Position numbers and translations under genes: made by a program. Of a stretch of 64,000 nt of DNA, positions 9,625 to 18,381 are shown one piece after another (position 1 is the stretch's first letter; each line of letters opens with the position of its first letter). The notes beneath the pieces were generated by a model. It did not search any database. It saw nothing but the letters and a program-made list of their open reading frames with translations, and was not told the DNA's origin. Source of the DNA: Bacteroidaceae bacterium. Lineage in GTDB: Bacteria > Bacteroidota > Bacteroidia > Bacteroidales > Bacteroidaceae. The stretch is taken from contig JAFRNY010000086.1 in NCBI GenBank assembly GCA_017429945.1, positions 1 through 64,000 on the forward strand, in the 5' to 3' direction.

Positions 9625-10569
9625 TCAACGTTCCTGCCGCACATCGGCACCCCACATTAATTTCTCGCGCAGGGTTCGGAAGAAGCTCTGGCCTTGGCGC
9701 TTAAGCACCTTGACGCAGTAAGGCGCACGCCGGATTTCAAGCTCTATGCCCTCACGGCACTGTTCGCTGCGACCATCCAAAGCCACTAGGAAACGATGGT
9801 TGCGGGCTGACACGGAGAGAAGGATTACGGCGTCGTCAGTAAGCGTCAGAGGGCGGGCCGTCAGCGAGTGAGGCGCCACGGGCACCAACCCCAGCGTGCG
9901 GCTGCCAGGCTGCATCACAGAGCCGCCTACCGACAGAGCATAGCCGGTAGAGCCTGTTGGCGTGTTCACAATCAAGCCGTCGGCCTGATAAGTGGTAAGA
10001 TGCTCGCCATTGACGCTCACACGGACGCTGATCATCGACGACACATCCTGTTTCAGAACGGCCACCTCGTTCAGCGCAAAGGGATAGCCCTGAGGCACGC
10101 CGGCGCCGTCACCGTAGGCGGCAGGGAGAGCTCCGTCGGCAGATGAGCCAGCAGAATCAATATAGTCGACCTTCAGCACACAACGCTCTTCTATCTGGCA
10201 GTCGCCCTCGAAGAGCGACTCCACGACAGCCTCGATCTCTGCCGGAGGTACATCGGCCAGGAAGCCCAGCCGCCCCATATTAACGCCCACGATAGGGATT
10301 TCCTTATTGCCGACGCGCCGGGCGGCTTCGAGGAAGGTGCCGTCGCCGCCAAGCGAGATTACATAATCGGCACTGAAGTCATCGCCCTCGAGCCTGCGGA
10401 AGCCCGAAGGAACAGCTATGTGCAGTGCATTCACGATGAAATCGTAGAAGGCTGCATCAATGGCCACGTCGGCCTCACGCGCAAGCAGGGCGGCGAACAG
10501 GCGCTCTACGGCAGCTGATTTCTGCGGCTGGAAGATATTGCCGAAGAGAGCGAAACGGAGCTTGGGCAT
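9625..10569 (-). CDS. nadK: NAD kinase
   Basis: Cytoplasmic enzyme making NADP from NAD and ATP, 314 residues. The signature GGDGTF (near residue 95) and the second motif NTPTGSTGYALSVGGS (near 205-220) are intact, and the length fits Bacteroidetes homologues. The final codons reach into a remnant of the short repeat region. A CAAAGTTA box (TAACTTTG on the coding strand) lies 25 bp upstream of the start. The divergent neighbour is pdxJ, a vitamin B6 enzyme. Confidence 0.95.
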   Translation of the reverse strand: MPKLRFALFGNIFQPQKSAAVERLFAALLAREADVAIDAAFYDFIVNALHIAVPSGFRRLEGDDFSADYVISLGGDGTFLEAARRVGNKEIPIVGVNMGRLGFLADVPPAEIEAVVESLFEGDCQIEERCVLKVDYIDSAGSSADGALPAAYGDGAGVPQGYPFALNEVAVLKQDVSSMISVRVSVNGEHLTTYQADGLIVNTPTGSTGYALSVGGSVMQPGSRTLGLVPVAPHSLTARPLTLTDDAVILLSVSARNHRFLVALDGRSEQCREGIELEIRRAPYCVKVLKRQGQSFFRTLREKLMWGADVRQER

Positions 10570-10593
10570 ACTGATTTTATTTTATTTGCGCCG

Positions 10594-10601
10594 CAAAGTT
10601 A
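10594..10601 (-). promoter_or_regulatory. -7 promoter box (TAACTTTG) of nadK
   Basis: Matches TAnnTTTG on the minus strand, 25 bp upstream of the nadK ATG. Confidence 0.6.
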
Positions 10602-10706
10602 GGCATTTTGACTGATTTTCAGCACTGTTTTGCTATTTTTCTTTGTCGTAAGGGCTTAAAGCTATAAAAAACCACGAATTTTAGTGCAGTATAAATATCT
10701 TTTTAG

Positions 10707-10714
10707 TAATTTTG
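10707..10714 (+). promoter_or_regulatory. -7 promoter box (TAATTTTG) of pdxJ
   Basis: Matches TAnnTTTG, 25 bp upstream of the pdxJ ATG, and likely drives pdxJ and the following gene. Confidence 0.6.
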
Positions 10715-10738
10715 CAATCAGAAACAATATGAGAGATT

Positions 10739-11488
10739 ATGACAAAACTGAGCGTTAACATAAATAAGGTCGCCACGATCCGCAATGCTCGCGGAGGCAA
10801 CAACCCCGACGTACTTCGCGTGGCACAGGACTGCGAGCGCTTCGGCGCACAAGGCATAACCGTGCATCCGCGGCCCGACCAGCGGCACATCCGCTATCAG
10901 GACGTGCGCGACCTGAAACCGCTGCTTACCACGGAATTCAATATCGAGGGCAATCCTATCTCAGAGTTTATAGCCCTCGTGCTTGAGAACCGCCCGACAC
11001 AGGTCACCCTCGTGCCCGACGGCCACGACCAGATCACCTCGAACCACGGTTGGGACACGCGCACGCATCTGAACTTCCTCACCGACGTCACCGCCCGCTT
11101 CCACGAGGCCGGCATCCGCGTGAGCATCTTCGTGGGAGCCGAGGAGCAGATGGTGGACTACGCCCAACGCGCCGGTGCCGACCGCGTGGAGCTCTACACC
11201 GAGCCCTATGCCGCGGCCATGTCAGCCATTACGGCTCCCGAGGGTTCTCCCGAGTGGCAGCGCCTGTGCAAAGAGGCCATAGCGCCCTTCGTCCGTGCCG
11301 CCCAGGCCGCCCGCGCCCTCGGTCTCGGCCTCAATGCCGGGCATGACCTCAGCCTCGAGAACCTCGCCTACTTCCACCAGCAGATTCCCTGGACCGACGA
11401 GGTCAGCATAGGCCACGCCCTCATCTGCGATGCCCTCTACCTCGGGCTCGAAGAGACTATTCATCGCTATCGTGCAGCATTAAGTTAA
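10739..11488 (+). CDS. pdxJ: Pyridoxine 5'-phosphate synthase
   Basis: Condenses 1-deoxyxylulose 5-phosphate with 3-amino-2-oxopropyl phosphate in the last step of de novo vitamin B6 synthesis; an octameric TIM barrel in the cytoplasm. The 249-residue protein shows the family N-terminus [30 protein letters not shown] (active-site region), [17 protein letters not shown] and [14 protein letters not shown] near the end. Length is normal. The next gene starts 10 bp after its stop, suggesting one transcript. Confidence 0.97.
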   Translation: MTKLSVNINKVATIRNARGGNNPDVLRVAQDCERFGAQGITVHPRPDQRHIRYQDVRDLKPLLTTEFNIEGNPISEFIALVLENRPTQVTLVPDGHDQITSNHGWDTRTHLNFLTDVTARFHEAGIRVSIFVGAEEQMVDYAQRAGADRVELYTEPYAAAMSAITAPEGSPEWQRLCKEAIAPFVRAAQAARALGLGLNAGHDLSLENLAYFHQQIPWTDEVSIGHALICDALYLGLEETIHRYRAALS

Positions 11489-11498
11489 TTGACTGAAA

Positions 11499-12167
11499 AT
11501 GAAACGTATTCTTCTTCTCATTTTAGTTTCAGACTTGGCTTTAGTCTCTGAGGCACAACCAAGTTATTGTCTCAGCTATGCAGATTTTCAGGCAGACAAG
11601 TGGTTGCACTTGGACACTTTGATTGTGAAAAGGCAAAGCAGGCAACGCCAATTCTTGATGGGCGTGGGCAAGATAAAGCTGACAAGCGGGAACAAAAAGA
11701 CAGACAAGATTCTAAAGGAAAAAGCCTTCGCCATCATATTTCACGATACTGTTTTTGTCAACTGTACAAAATTGCAATACGATGATAACCAATTAGGCAA
11801 TGGCTATACAAAGGCATTCCGTCTCGGACAAGACAAATTGTTATTAGCAGGTTCTGCAGCACTTGAGGATCAGGTGATTTCTGACATACGAACTGGTGCT
11901 ACCCTTCTTGGAGGGGGTGCAATAGGAGGTGCCCTTGCAGCGTATTCTATGCGTGAAGAAATGGCGATCAGTAAAGGCTGTTTTGTTACAGAAATAGAAT
12001 TTCGGTCTGGTATGGTTAAGATTGTTGCCATCGACGACGCCTTCGTTAGAAATAATCTTTCCAAAACCCCAGAATTGATTGAACAATACGAGCAGATAAA
12101 GCCAAAGGAACGACTTCTTGCAACCAATGTTATCCCTCTTTTTCGCAAGGCGGGACTGATTGAATAG
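11499..12167 (+). CDS. Low-GC secreted or lipid-free exported protein, unknown function
   Basis: A 222-residue protein with a clear signal peptide (MKRILLLILVSDLALVSEA, cleavage before QPSY). The mature part contains a glycine-rich hydrophobic segment, TLLGGGAIGGALAAYSM, which could insert in a membrane. No family is recognised. The reading frame is much more AT-rich than its neighbours and uses AT-ending codons, so it may be a recent acquisition. It starts 10 bp after pdxJ, hence probably shares that transcript. A 7-bp repeat follows its stop codon. Confidence 0.7.
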   Translation: MKRILLLILVSDLALVSEAQPSYCLSYADFQADKWLHLDTLIVKRQSRQRQFLMGVGKIKLTSGNKKTDKILKEKAFAIIFHDTVFVNCTKLQYDDNQLGNGYTKAFRLGQDKLLLAGSAALEDQVISDIRTGATLLGGGAIGGALAAYSMREEMAISKGCFVTEIEFRSGMVKIVAIDDAFVRNNLSKTPELIEQYEQIKPKERLLATNVIPLFRKAGLIE

Positions 12168-12175
12168 TTTCTCTT

Positions 12176-12203
12176 AAATTGTAAAACGTAAATCGTCAAA
12201 TTG
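12176..12203. repeat. Short 7-bp tandem repeat upstream of the DJ-1 gene
   Basis: AAATTGT, AAAACGT, AAATCGT and a shifted copy precede the start codon by about 10 bp. It is a weak member of the period-7 arrays and takes the place of a visible ribosome binding site. Confidence 0.55.
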
Positions 12204-12212
12204 TACATTACT

Positions 12213-12764
12213 ATGGTTTATCTATTCTTTGCCACAGGCACCGAGGAACTTGAAGCCCTCGGGACGGCCGACATCATCCGCCGCGCAGGCATCGACCTGC
12301 AGATTGTTTCAGTCACCGGCGAGCGCACAGTCACTGGCGCTCACGGCATTAATGTGGAGACCGACGCGCTGTTCGAGGACGTCGATTTCTTCGATGCCGA
12401 ACTGCTCGTGCTGCCTGGCGGCCTGCCCGGCGCCACCAACTTCGCCGCCCACAGCGACCTCTGCGAGCGCATCCGCGACCACGCCTACCTGGGCCGCCCC
12501 GTAGCAGCCATCTGCGCCGCACCGCTCGTGCTCGGGCGCCTCGGGCTGCTCGAGGGCAAGCGCGCCACGTGCTATCCCGGTTTCGAAGGCGAGCTCGCCG
12601 GCGCCACCTGCACCGGCGCCCTTGTGGAGCACGACGGACAGTTCATCACAGGCAAAGGGCCTGCTGCCGTCTTTGAATTTGGCTATACGATTGTAGAATT
12701 TATGAAAGATAAAGCTACGGCCGATGCCTTGCGCCAAGGTATGCTGTGGAGCGAAATCAAATGA
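12213..12764 (+). CDS. DJ-1/PfpI family protein (YajL-like)
   Basis: A 183-residue cytoplasmic protein of the DJ-1 superfamily. It starts [15 protein letters not shown] and has the nucleophile elbow [11 protein letters not shown] with the reactive cysteine, and a conserved glutamate in GTEELEA. Members act as glyoxalase/deglycase-like or chaperone proteins; the often-used label thiazole biosynthesis is not supported. The start at 12213 is chosen over one four codons earlier by alignment to family N-termini. The gene overlaps ispD by the ATGA arrangement, implying coupling. Confidence 0.85.
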   Translation: MVYLFFATGTEELEALGTADIIRRAGIDLQIVSVTGERTVTGAHGINVETDALFEDVDFFDAELLVLPGGLPGATNFAAHSDLCERIRDHAYLGRPVAAICAAPLVLGRLGLLEGKRATCYPGFEGELAGATCTGALVEHDGQFITGKGPAAVFEFGYTIVEFMKDKATADALRQGMLWSEIK

Positions 12765-13459
12765 GCGACTTTTGCATCGTGGTAGCCGGAGGCCGCGGCC
12801 TGCGTATGGGCGCCGACCTGCCTAAGCAGTTTCTGCCCATAGGCGGGAGGCCGGTTCTGATGCACACGCTCGAGGCGTTCAAGCGTGCTCTGCCTGACCT
12901 ACAAATTGTGCTCGTGCTGCCGCGCGACCAGCAAGCCTTTTGGCGCGAGTTGTGCGCCAAGCACAGCTTCACGCTCCCCCACTCCATCGCCGACGGCGGC
13001 GCTACGCGTTTTCATTCCGTACTCAGCGGGCTGCGCTCAATAGCTGCGATGCCCTCTGCAGCAACGCAGGATGGCGAAGCCGTTGTGGCCGTGCACGATG
13101 GCGTCAGGCCCTTCGTGACCCCTGAGGTCATACGCCAGTGCTTTGCCACGGCACGGGCCTGCGGAACAGCGGTGCCCGTGGTGCCGGTGGTAGAGACACT
13201 GCGCGAGCTGCAGGCCGACGGCTCGGTCACCCGTGACCGTTCCCGCTTCCGTCTGGTTCAGACGCCGCAGACATTTCGTCTCAGACTGCTTATGCAAGCC
13301 TACGAGCAGCCTTTCACCGATGCCTTCACCGACGATGCCTCTGTCGTCGAAGCGCTCGGGCTACCCATAACTCTCGTCGAGGGCAACCGCGAGAACATCA
13401 AAATAACCACGCCCTTCGATCTCACTATTGCAGAATCTTTATTGAGGCAAGGCAAATAG
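12761..13459 (+). CDS. ispD: 2-C-methyl-D-erythritol 4-phosphate cytidylyltransferase
   Basis: Third step of the MEP isoprenoid pathway, making CDP-methylerythritol from CTP and MEP. The 232-residue protein starts [16 protein letters not shown], the CTP-binding glycine loop, followed by the lysine in [19 protein letters not shown] and TPQTF are also family blocks. ATG at 12761 overlaps the TGA of the DJ-1 gene (ATGA), which is more convincing than the in-frame ATG at 12746. The gene ends just before a large palindromic array that probably terminates it. Confidence 0.95.
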   Translation: MSDFCIVVAGGRGLRMGADLPKQFLPIGGRPVLMHTLEAFKRALPDLQIVLVLPRDQQAFWRELCAKHSFTLPHSIADGGATRFHSVLSGLRSIAAMPSAATQDGEAVVAVHDGVRPFVTPEVIRQCFATARACGTAVPVVPVVETLRELQADGSVTRDRSRFRLVQTPQTFRLRLLMQAYEQPFTDAFTDDASVVEALGLPITLVEGNRENIKITTPFDLTIAESLLRQGK

Positions 13460-13465
13460 AACACA

Positions 13466-13553
13466 AAAACACGACCGGTCGTATCATTCAATTCGACCGG
13501 TCGTATCATTCAATTCGACCGGTCGTATTCGCTGATACGACCGGTCGTGTTTT
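13466..13553. terminator. Bidirectional terminator built from a 22-bp array
   Basis: A 21-bp perfect inverted repeat: left arm 13466-13486 (AAAACACGACCGGTCG then TATCA) and right arm 13533-13553. Between and within the arms the 22-bp unit beginning GGTCGTATCATTC repeats, giving four copies of the palindrome CGACCGGTCG. A and T runs flank the outer ends, so it can terminate both ispD (plus) and asnA (minus), which converge here. Same 22-bp family as three other loci. Confidence 0.85.
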
Positions 13554-13571
13554 TTAAGTCTGGCTGGAGCA

Positions 13572-14609
13572 CTATATCAGCGGAATGCCGGCCTGTCGGC
13601 ATTCCATGCGCATCTGCTCAGGCCAAATGCTCGACTGCGTCTCGCCGATATGTGCTTTGTGGAGCAGAATCATGCAGAGGCGGCTCTGTCCCAGGCCTCC
13701 GCCAATGCTCAGTGGCAGCTCTCCGGCGAGCAGTCGGCGGTGGAAATAGAGCGTGCGGCGGTCCTCCTTGCCTTGCAGCGCCAGCTGCCGTTCCAGCGCC
13801 TCCTTGTCGACACGTATGCCCATCGACGATAGTTCGATGGCGCGGCCGAGCAGCGGATACCACACGAGCAAGTCGCCGTTCAGGCCGTTGAAGCCGTCGG
13901 CATTGGGCGTAGACCAGTCGTCGTAGTCCGGCGCGCGAAGGTCGTGCTCCGAGCCATCGCCCAGCTTGCCGCCTATGCCTATGATGAACACTGCGCCGTA
14001 GGCTTTGCAAATGGCATCCTCACGCTCCTTGGGCGTGAGGTCGGGGTACTGACGGCGGAGCTCCTCACTGTGGACGAAGTGGACCTCCTCAGGCAGGAAG
14101 GGCGTCAGCTGGGGGTACATCTCCGAGAGGTAATATTCGGTGCGTAGGATGCATCCGTAGATGCGCTCCACGGTGCGGCGCAGGTAACGAAGCGTGCGGT
14201 CCTCGCGCGTCATGGTGCGCTCCCAGTCCCATTGGTCGACGTAGATGGAGTGTAGGTTGTCGAGTTCTTCGTCGGCGCGCACGGCAATCATGTCGGTCAC
14301 GATGCCGAAGCCGGGCTTGACGTTATACTCCGCCAGCGTATTGCGCTTCCACTTTGCCAGGGAGTGTACGATCTCAGCTGGAGCATCGTCCATATCCTTG
14401 ATAGGGAACGTCACGGCGCGCTCCACGCCGTTGAGGTCGTCGTTCAGGCCAAGGCCTTTGAGCACGAAGAGGGGTGCCGTGACGCGGCGCAGCCGCAGCT
14501 CCGAGCTCAGAGAGTTGAGGAAGAAATCCTTTATTTTCTTGATGGCCAGTTCCGTCTGCTGCAGGTCGAGAGCGGGCGTATAGCCTTCGGGCTTAATCAG
14601 TTTACTCAT
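13572..14609 (-). CDS. asnA: Aspartate-ammonia ligase
   Basis: ATP-dependent synthesis of asparagine from aspartate and ammonia; cytoplasmic, class II aminoacyl-tRNA-synthetase fold. The 345-residue protein shows LRLRRVTAPLFVLKGLGLNDDLNG near residues 40-63, a strong family block, DQWDWER near 126, and GGGLGQSRLCMILL near the end. Length is that of the family. Its -7 promoter box is at 14642-14649 and it converges on ispD across the palindromic array. Confidence 0.97.
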   Translation of the reverse strand: MSKLIKPEGYTPALDLQQTELAIKKIKDFFLNSLSSELRLRRVTAPLFVLKGLGLNDDLNGVERAVTFPIKDMDDAPAEIVHSLAKWKRNTLAEYNVKPGFGIVTDMIAVRADEELDNLHSIYVDQWDWERTMTREDRTLRYLRRTVERIYGCILRTEYYLSEMYPQLTPFLPEEVHFVHSEELRRQYPDLTPKEREDAICKAYGAVFIIGIGGKLGDGSEHDLRAPDYDDWSTPNADGFNGLNGDLLVWYPLLGRAIELSSMGIRVDKEALERQLALQGKEDRRTLYFHRRLLAGELPLSIGGGLGQSRLCMILLHKAHIGETQSSIWPEQMRMECRQAGIPLI

Positions 14610-14641
14610 TATTCAAAGTATTATTCTTACGTTTTGCGCCG

Positions 14642-14649
14642 CAAAGTTA
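14642..14649 (-). promoter_or_regulatory. -7 promoter box (TAACTTTG) of asnA
   Basis: Matches TAnnTTTG on the minus strand, 33 bp upstream of the asnA ATG. Confidence 0.6.
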
Positions 14650-14978
14650 ATTTCTTTCTTTCAAATAGACAAGCAAATCGGTAAATACTTTATCAATTTG
14701 CACGCTTACATGCTTTATATCTATCACCAGGACCGCCAACCGCAGGCCGAACTAGGACGTAATGAAGAATGAAAAATGAAAAATGAAAAATGAAGAATGA
14801 AGAATGATAGTTTCCTATCCTCTAGTCATCAGCCCTCCGCTCGGCTCTGCCGCTTCGCTCGGCGAAGAACGCTCAACCCTCAACCCTCTTTTCAGCATTC
14901 CGCTTGCCTGTTTTAAATTTTTTTCGGTTTTTCACAAAGAAATCCGTCATTCGTCATTCGTTATTCGTCATTTTTTTA
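14650..14978. other. Repeat-rich intergenic region before tRNA-Arg
   Basis: No gene is visible. It contains six copies of GAAGAAT/GAAAAAT (14764-14805), a GC-rich segment reading CTCGGCTCTGCCGCTTCGC at about 14836, a CTCAACC repeat (about 14872-14885) and four copies of GTCATTC/GTTATTC (14946-14973). A close inverted relative of the 14836-14885 block occurs at about 40.1 kb. Confidence 0.75.
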
Positions 14979-14986
14979 TACCTTTG
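14979..14986 (+). promoter_or_regulatory. -7 promoter box (TACCTTTG) of tRNA-Arg
   Basis: Matches TAnnTTTG, 11 bp upstream of the mature tRNA 5' end. Confidence 0.65.
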
Positions 14987-14997
14987 CCGCCGCAAAA

Positions 14998-15071
14998 GGC
15001 TCCGTAGCTTAGCTGTATAGAGCGTCGGATTCCGGTTCCGAAGGTCGCGGGTTAGAATCCCGCCGGAGTCA
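14998..15071 (+). tRNA. tRNA-Arg (anticodon CCG)
   Basis: Cloverleaf of 74 nt. Acceptor GGCTCCG pairs with CGGAGTC, followed by discriminator A. The anticodon stem TCGGA/TCCGA encloses loop TTCCGGT with anticodon CCG, reading the CGG codon. The T stem is GCGGG/CCCGC with loop TTAGAAT. CCA is not encoded. A promoter box lies just upstream and a long hairpin follows. Confidence 0.95.
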
Positions 15072-15087
15072 CATGATTATAACAATC

Positions 15088-15141
15088 AACAAGAAGCGCA
15101 AGAGGGTGGTGGCAACGCCAGCCGCTTGCGCTTTGTTGTTT
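15088..15141 (+). terminator. Hairpin terminator after tRNA-Arg
   Basis: AACAAGAAGCGCAAG (15088-15102) pairs with a matching CTTGCGCTTTGTTGTT segment ending near 15141, with one small bulge. It ends in TTGTTT. Position 17 bp after the tRNA suggests termination. Confidence 0.65.
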
Positions 15142-15227
15142 CACAGCGGTCTTCGGCCTGTAGCCGTATGGGCATCCTGTCAACCAAGACTGCAATAAAC
15201 GATGTACTCATTAAAATAATTAATACG

Positions 15228-17432
15228 ATGCGACGGCTCATTCTAATCTTCAATCTCCTCTTGTTGTCGGGCCTCAGCTCTGTGGCCACGGCACAATCGT
15301 GGACTGCCGACAATGGTAACGGCACCTTCACCAATCCGCTCTTCTACGACGAGTTCTCCGACCCCGACATCCTGCGTGTGGGCGACGATTACTATCTTGC
15401 CGGCACAACGATGCATGCCGTGCCAGGCCTCGTCATCTTGCATTCCAAGGATTTGGTCAACTGGGAGAACATCAGCTATTGCTTCGACCGTTTCGACTTT
15501 CCGGAAGATCGCTTCGCGCTGAAGAACCACGAAGAAATCTACGGCCAAGGCATCTGGGCGCCCTGCATACGCTATGCCAACGGACAGTTCTACGTCTTCT
15601 CGAACGTTAATGGCAAGGGGTTGCAGTGCTACACGGCCAAGGACATCCACGGCCCATGGGAACATCACAACATGAAAGGCAACATCTACGACCTCGGCGT
15701 GCTCTTCGACGACGACGGCAAGGTATATGCCATTCATGGCTACGGCACCGTGAAGTGCACAGAGCTGAAGCCCGATATGAGCGGCCCAGTCGAAGGTACC
15801 GAACGTGTCATCATTCCCGAGGGCAACGGCGTGGGCGAAGGACATCATATGTACAAGATCGACGGCACCTACTATCTCATCTCCACCGACTATCGCCCTA
15901 ACGGACGCACCCTCTGCTCACGCTCGAAGAGCATCTGGGGACCTTATGAGACACGCGTCATCACTGCCGACGAGACCTACGGCTACCATGCAGCTTCGCT
16001 CACTCAAGTGCCACGCGGCACACAACCACGCATAGGCACCGACGGCACTAAGTTCGGCCTCGGACCGGTGGACAAGGACGCCACGGCCTGCACCAATGCC
16101 CATCAGGGTGGCATCGTACAGGCTACCGACGGTTCTTGGTGGGCGCTCTTCATGATGGATTTCCACAGCATTGGCCGCACCGTATGTCTCATGCCCATGA
16201 CGTGGAAGGACGGTTGGCCTATGGTGGGCCTCGAAGGCAACCTCGGCCGTGCTCCGCGCACATGGTTTAAGCCTGGAACATCAGCTGCCCTCGCTGCATC
16301 CTCGGCATCCTCAGCCTCTTCTTCCGTATCTCAGGATGCGGCAAAAACGCAATCTTCAACCGCCCACGCACCCTATCAGCGCAGCGACAACTTCGATGGC
16401 CGCAAGCTGGGCCGCATCTGGCAGTGGAACCACAACCCCGACGACGGCAAATGGAGCCTCCGTGGCGGCCGCCTTCGTATAACCGCTCAGCCAGCTGAAC
16501 AGCTCATGTGGGCAAGAAACACCCTCACACAACGCGTCATCGGTCCCAAGAGCATCGTTACCGTAGAGCTCAGCACCAAAGGCCTCAAAGAGGGAGATGT
16601 CTGTGGTTTAGGCAACATCAACGTGCCCTGTTCGTGGGTAGGCGTTGTGAAGGAAAATAAGAAAATTAGAAATTTAGAGAATAAGAGTAAAGAGAAAGGC
16701 GAACAATACCTGCTTCGCTGCTTCGAACAGCTGACCAATGACACCGTGGATGTCCGCCTCAGCCTGCCGAAGGGCAAGATATGGTTGCGTTCGATAGGCG
16801 ACTACGACAACGACCAAGCCCAATATGCTTACTCCGTCGACGGGCACAACTTCACGACCATAGGCCGCATGATGCCGCTCTCCTATCAGCTCATCTCGTT
16901 CCAAGGCTCGCGTCATGCTCTCTTTGCTTTCAACGTTACGGGCAAGCAAGGCGGCTATGCCGAGTTCGACAACTTTACCGTAGAAGAACCTTGCGCCGAC
17001 CGCAGCCAGAACATTCCCTACGGAAAGACCTTCCGCATCATCAACAAAGCCACAGGCCGACCCGCCGTATGCGACCCGCATGGCCTCCTCTACGACACGC
17101 AAGCTGCAGACAAAAGTCCAAGGACACAGTTCCGCATCATCGACAAAAGCAACGGAAAGGTTGCGCTTCAGTGTGTCGACGGACGCTACATCAAGGTCTA
17201 CGGCGAAGGACTGGCTGGCGACGTACGCTTCACCGACAAAGCCGACGAAGCCGAAACGTTCCTCTGGCAGGACTACCTCAACCGTGACTTCATGCTCTTT
17301 TCGCTGCGCAACCACCGCTACATCGGTAAGTCGCCAACCACCGGCAGCCCTTATTCTATGGACTATACCGGCGCCGATCCGGCCCGCAGGAATGGCAGTG
17401 TGCTACGTTGGGAAGAAGTGAAAGGCGAATGA
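15228..17432 (+). CDS. Secreted glycoside hydrolase family 43 enzyme
   Basis: Probable exo-acting arabinofuranosidase or xylosidase, 734 residues. After a signal peptide (to about residue 23) a five-bladed GH43 catalytic domain includes the general base in DPDILR (Asp45/Asp47), NIYDLGVLFDDDG, and the acid Glu204 in VGEGHHMYK. An Ala/Ser-rich linker (about 348-375) leads to a beta-sandwich module, and the C-terminal 130 residues look like a beta-trefoil lectin-type domain. The ATG at 15228 is chosen because it opens the signal peptide. Around residues 475-490 a lysine-rich stretch is encoded by a 7-bp repeat inserted in frame. It lies outside the SusC/D operon on the opposite strand. Confidence 0.88.
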   Translation: MRRLILIFNLLLLSGLSSVATAQSWTADNGNGTFTNPLFYDEFSDPDILRVGDDYYLAGTTMHAVPGLVILHSKDLVNWENISYCFDRFDFPEDRFALKNHEEIYGQGIWAPCIRYANGQFYVFSNVNGKGLQCYTAKDIHGPWEHHNMKGNIYDLGVLFDDDGKVYAIHGYGTVKCTELKPDMSGPVEGTERVIIPEGNGVGEGHHMYKIDGTYYLISTDYRPNGRTLCSRSKSIWGPYETRVITADETYGYHAASLTQVPRGTQPRIGTDGTKFGLGPVDKDATACTNAHQGGIVQATDGSWWALFMMDFHSIGRTVCLMPMTWKDGWPMVGLEGNLGRAPRTWFKPGTSAALAASSASSASSSVSQDAAKTQSSTAHAPYQRSDNFDGRKLGRIWQWNHNPDDGKWSLRGGRLRITAQPAEQLMWARNTLTQRVIGPKSIVTVELSTKGLKEGDVCGLGNINVPCSWVGVVKENKKIRNLENKSKEKGEQYLLRCFEQLTNDTVDVRLSLPKGKIWLRSIGDYDNDQAQYAYSVDGHNFTTIGRMMPLSYQLISFQGSRHALFAFNVTGKQGGYAEFDNFTVEEPCADRSQNIPYGKTFRIINKATGRPAVCDPHGLLYDTQAADKSPRTQFRIIDKSNGKVALQCVDGRYIKVYGEGLAGDVRFTDKADEAETFLWQDYLNRDFMLFSLRNHRYIGKSPTTGSPYSMDYTGADPARRNGSVLRWEEVKGE
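16651..16698. repeat. 7-bp repeat inside the GH43 gene
   Basis: An A-rich run (AAAATTA, GAAATTT, AGAGAAT, AAGAGTA and similar) sits inside otherwise GC-rich coding DNA and is translated as a Lys/Glu/Asn-rich insert without breaking the frame. It looks like the reverse complement of the array at 21.6 kb. Confidence 0.7.
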
Positions 17433-17810
17433 CTCGACCCGCTCATTAATCTTCGACAAGAACACTCTGTAGCTTTCAAAGTCTGCGTCGGTGAATGCCT
17501 CTACGTCGGTGACAACAATGTTCAGGCGAGGCGTGCGCCCTATCAGGTCAACGACTTCATTTGTTTGGGAGAATAGCTCTTGGTGAGCCATGCGTAGCAC
17601 CACAGGAACTGATATGTTGCCTTCGAAAAGTTTGTCTGTAACCCATACGTCAGCGCCTTCAAGAACAGGCTTTATCTTGGCATGGTCTATGCTTTTGATG
17701 ACCTCGGCGTAGGCTTCGGGCAAGGAATAGTCGGGGTAGACAAACTGAATGGTGAGGTTCTCCATCATGGCATAGCGAATGCCTTGGCGGAGAACGTCGA
17801 GCGGAATCAG
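17403..17810 (-). pseudogene. Remnant of a radical-SAM-associated peptide maturase (second gene)
   Basis: An open segment reading LIPLDVLRQGIRYAMMENL, then TIQFVYPDYSLPEAYAEVI, resembling the N-terminal part of the CXXX-repeat peptide maturase family as I remember it. The true N-terminus is missing: the frame runs into the upstream fragment, and the first ATG (17768) lies inside the conserved block. The 3' end stops after about 120 codons, inside the tail of the convergent GH43 gene, so most of the protein is lost. GC content is lower than the neighbours. Read as a relic rather than a working gene; the family name is a recollection, not a search result. Confidence 0.45.
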
Positions 17811-18349
17811 CTGTAGAGGTGCAGCACGCTCTCGCAGATGTAGGGGATGTCGGCCGAGCTAATGGTCACCTTCGTACCGTCACCTGGGAACTGTTCCAGC
17901 CACAGCGGTATGTTCTTGACCACATCGGCATACGACCCACGCTCTTCTTCGGGCTTGGGCATAATACCTTGCTCCATCTCCGGCGTCTTCCAGATGCGGT
18001 TGAGGTCGTGCTTGCGTTGCGTGCCGTCAATTGTTATCCCTATGCTCAGATGAGTGATGTTTTTTTTGATAAAATGCTGAACCTTTTCTGTATGATAGCT
18101 AATGCCGTTCGTAGAGAAAGAGAAACGATAGTTATCAAACCAACGATGGTTCCTGCGATACATCTCTATTTTGATATAGTCGCATAGCTTATCAATAAGG
18201 TCTATCTCAAGAAAAGGCTCGCCGCCTATGAAATCCCAGACGACGGCTTTCTCTGGCATATCAGCCTCATGCGACAGAATATAATCGACAGCCTGCTTGG
18301 CAACCAACGCAAAATATTTCATCTCTATTTGTCCTTCTCGTGAATCTTT
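17807..18349 (-). pseudogene. Truncated radical SAM peptide maturase
   Basis: Core of a radical SAM/SPASM peptide-modifying enzyme: WDFIGGEPFLEIDLIDKLCD is the SAM-binding GGEP region, and YRFSFSTNG and LSIGITIDGTQRKHDLNR are the next barrel strands. The in-frame codons before the ATG at 18322 read KDSREGQIE, the segment that normally follows the CxxxCxxC iron-sulphur motif, but a stop (18350-18352) cuts the frame before that motif. The cluster-binding cysteines and the C-terminal SPASM region are both absent. It runs out of frame into the second maturase fragment, consistent with deletion. No precursor peptide gene is visible nearby. Confidence 0.6.
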
Positions 18350-18381
18350 TCAGCATTCCCTGGCCTCTATCACACAAAAAG

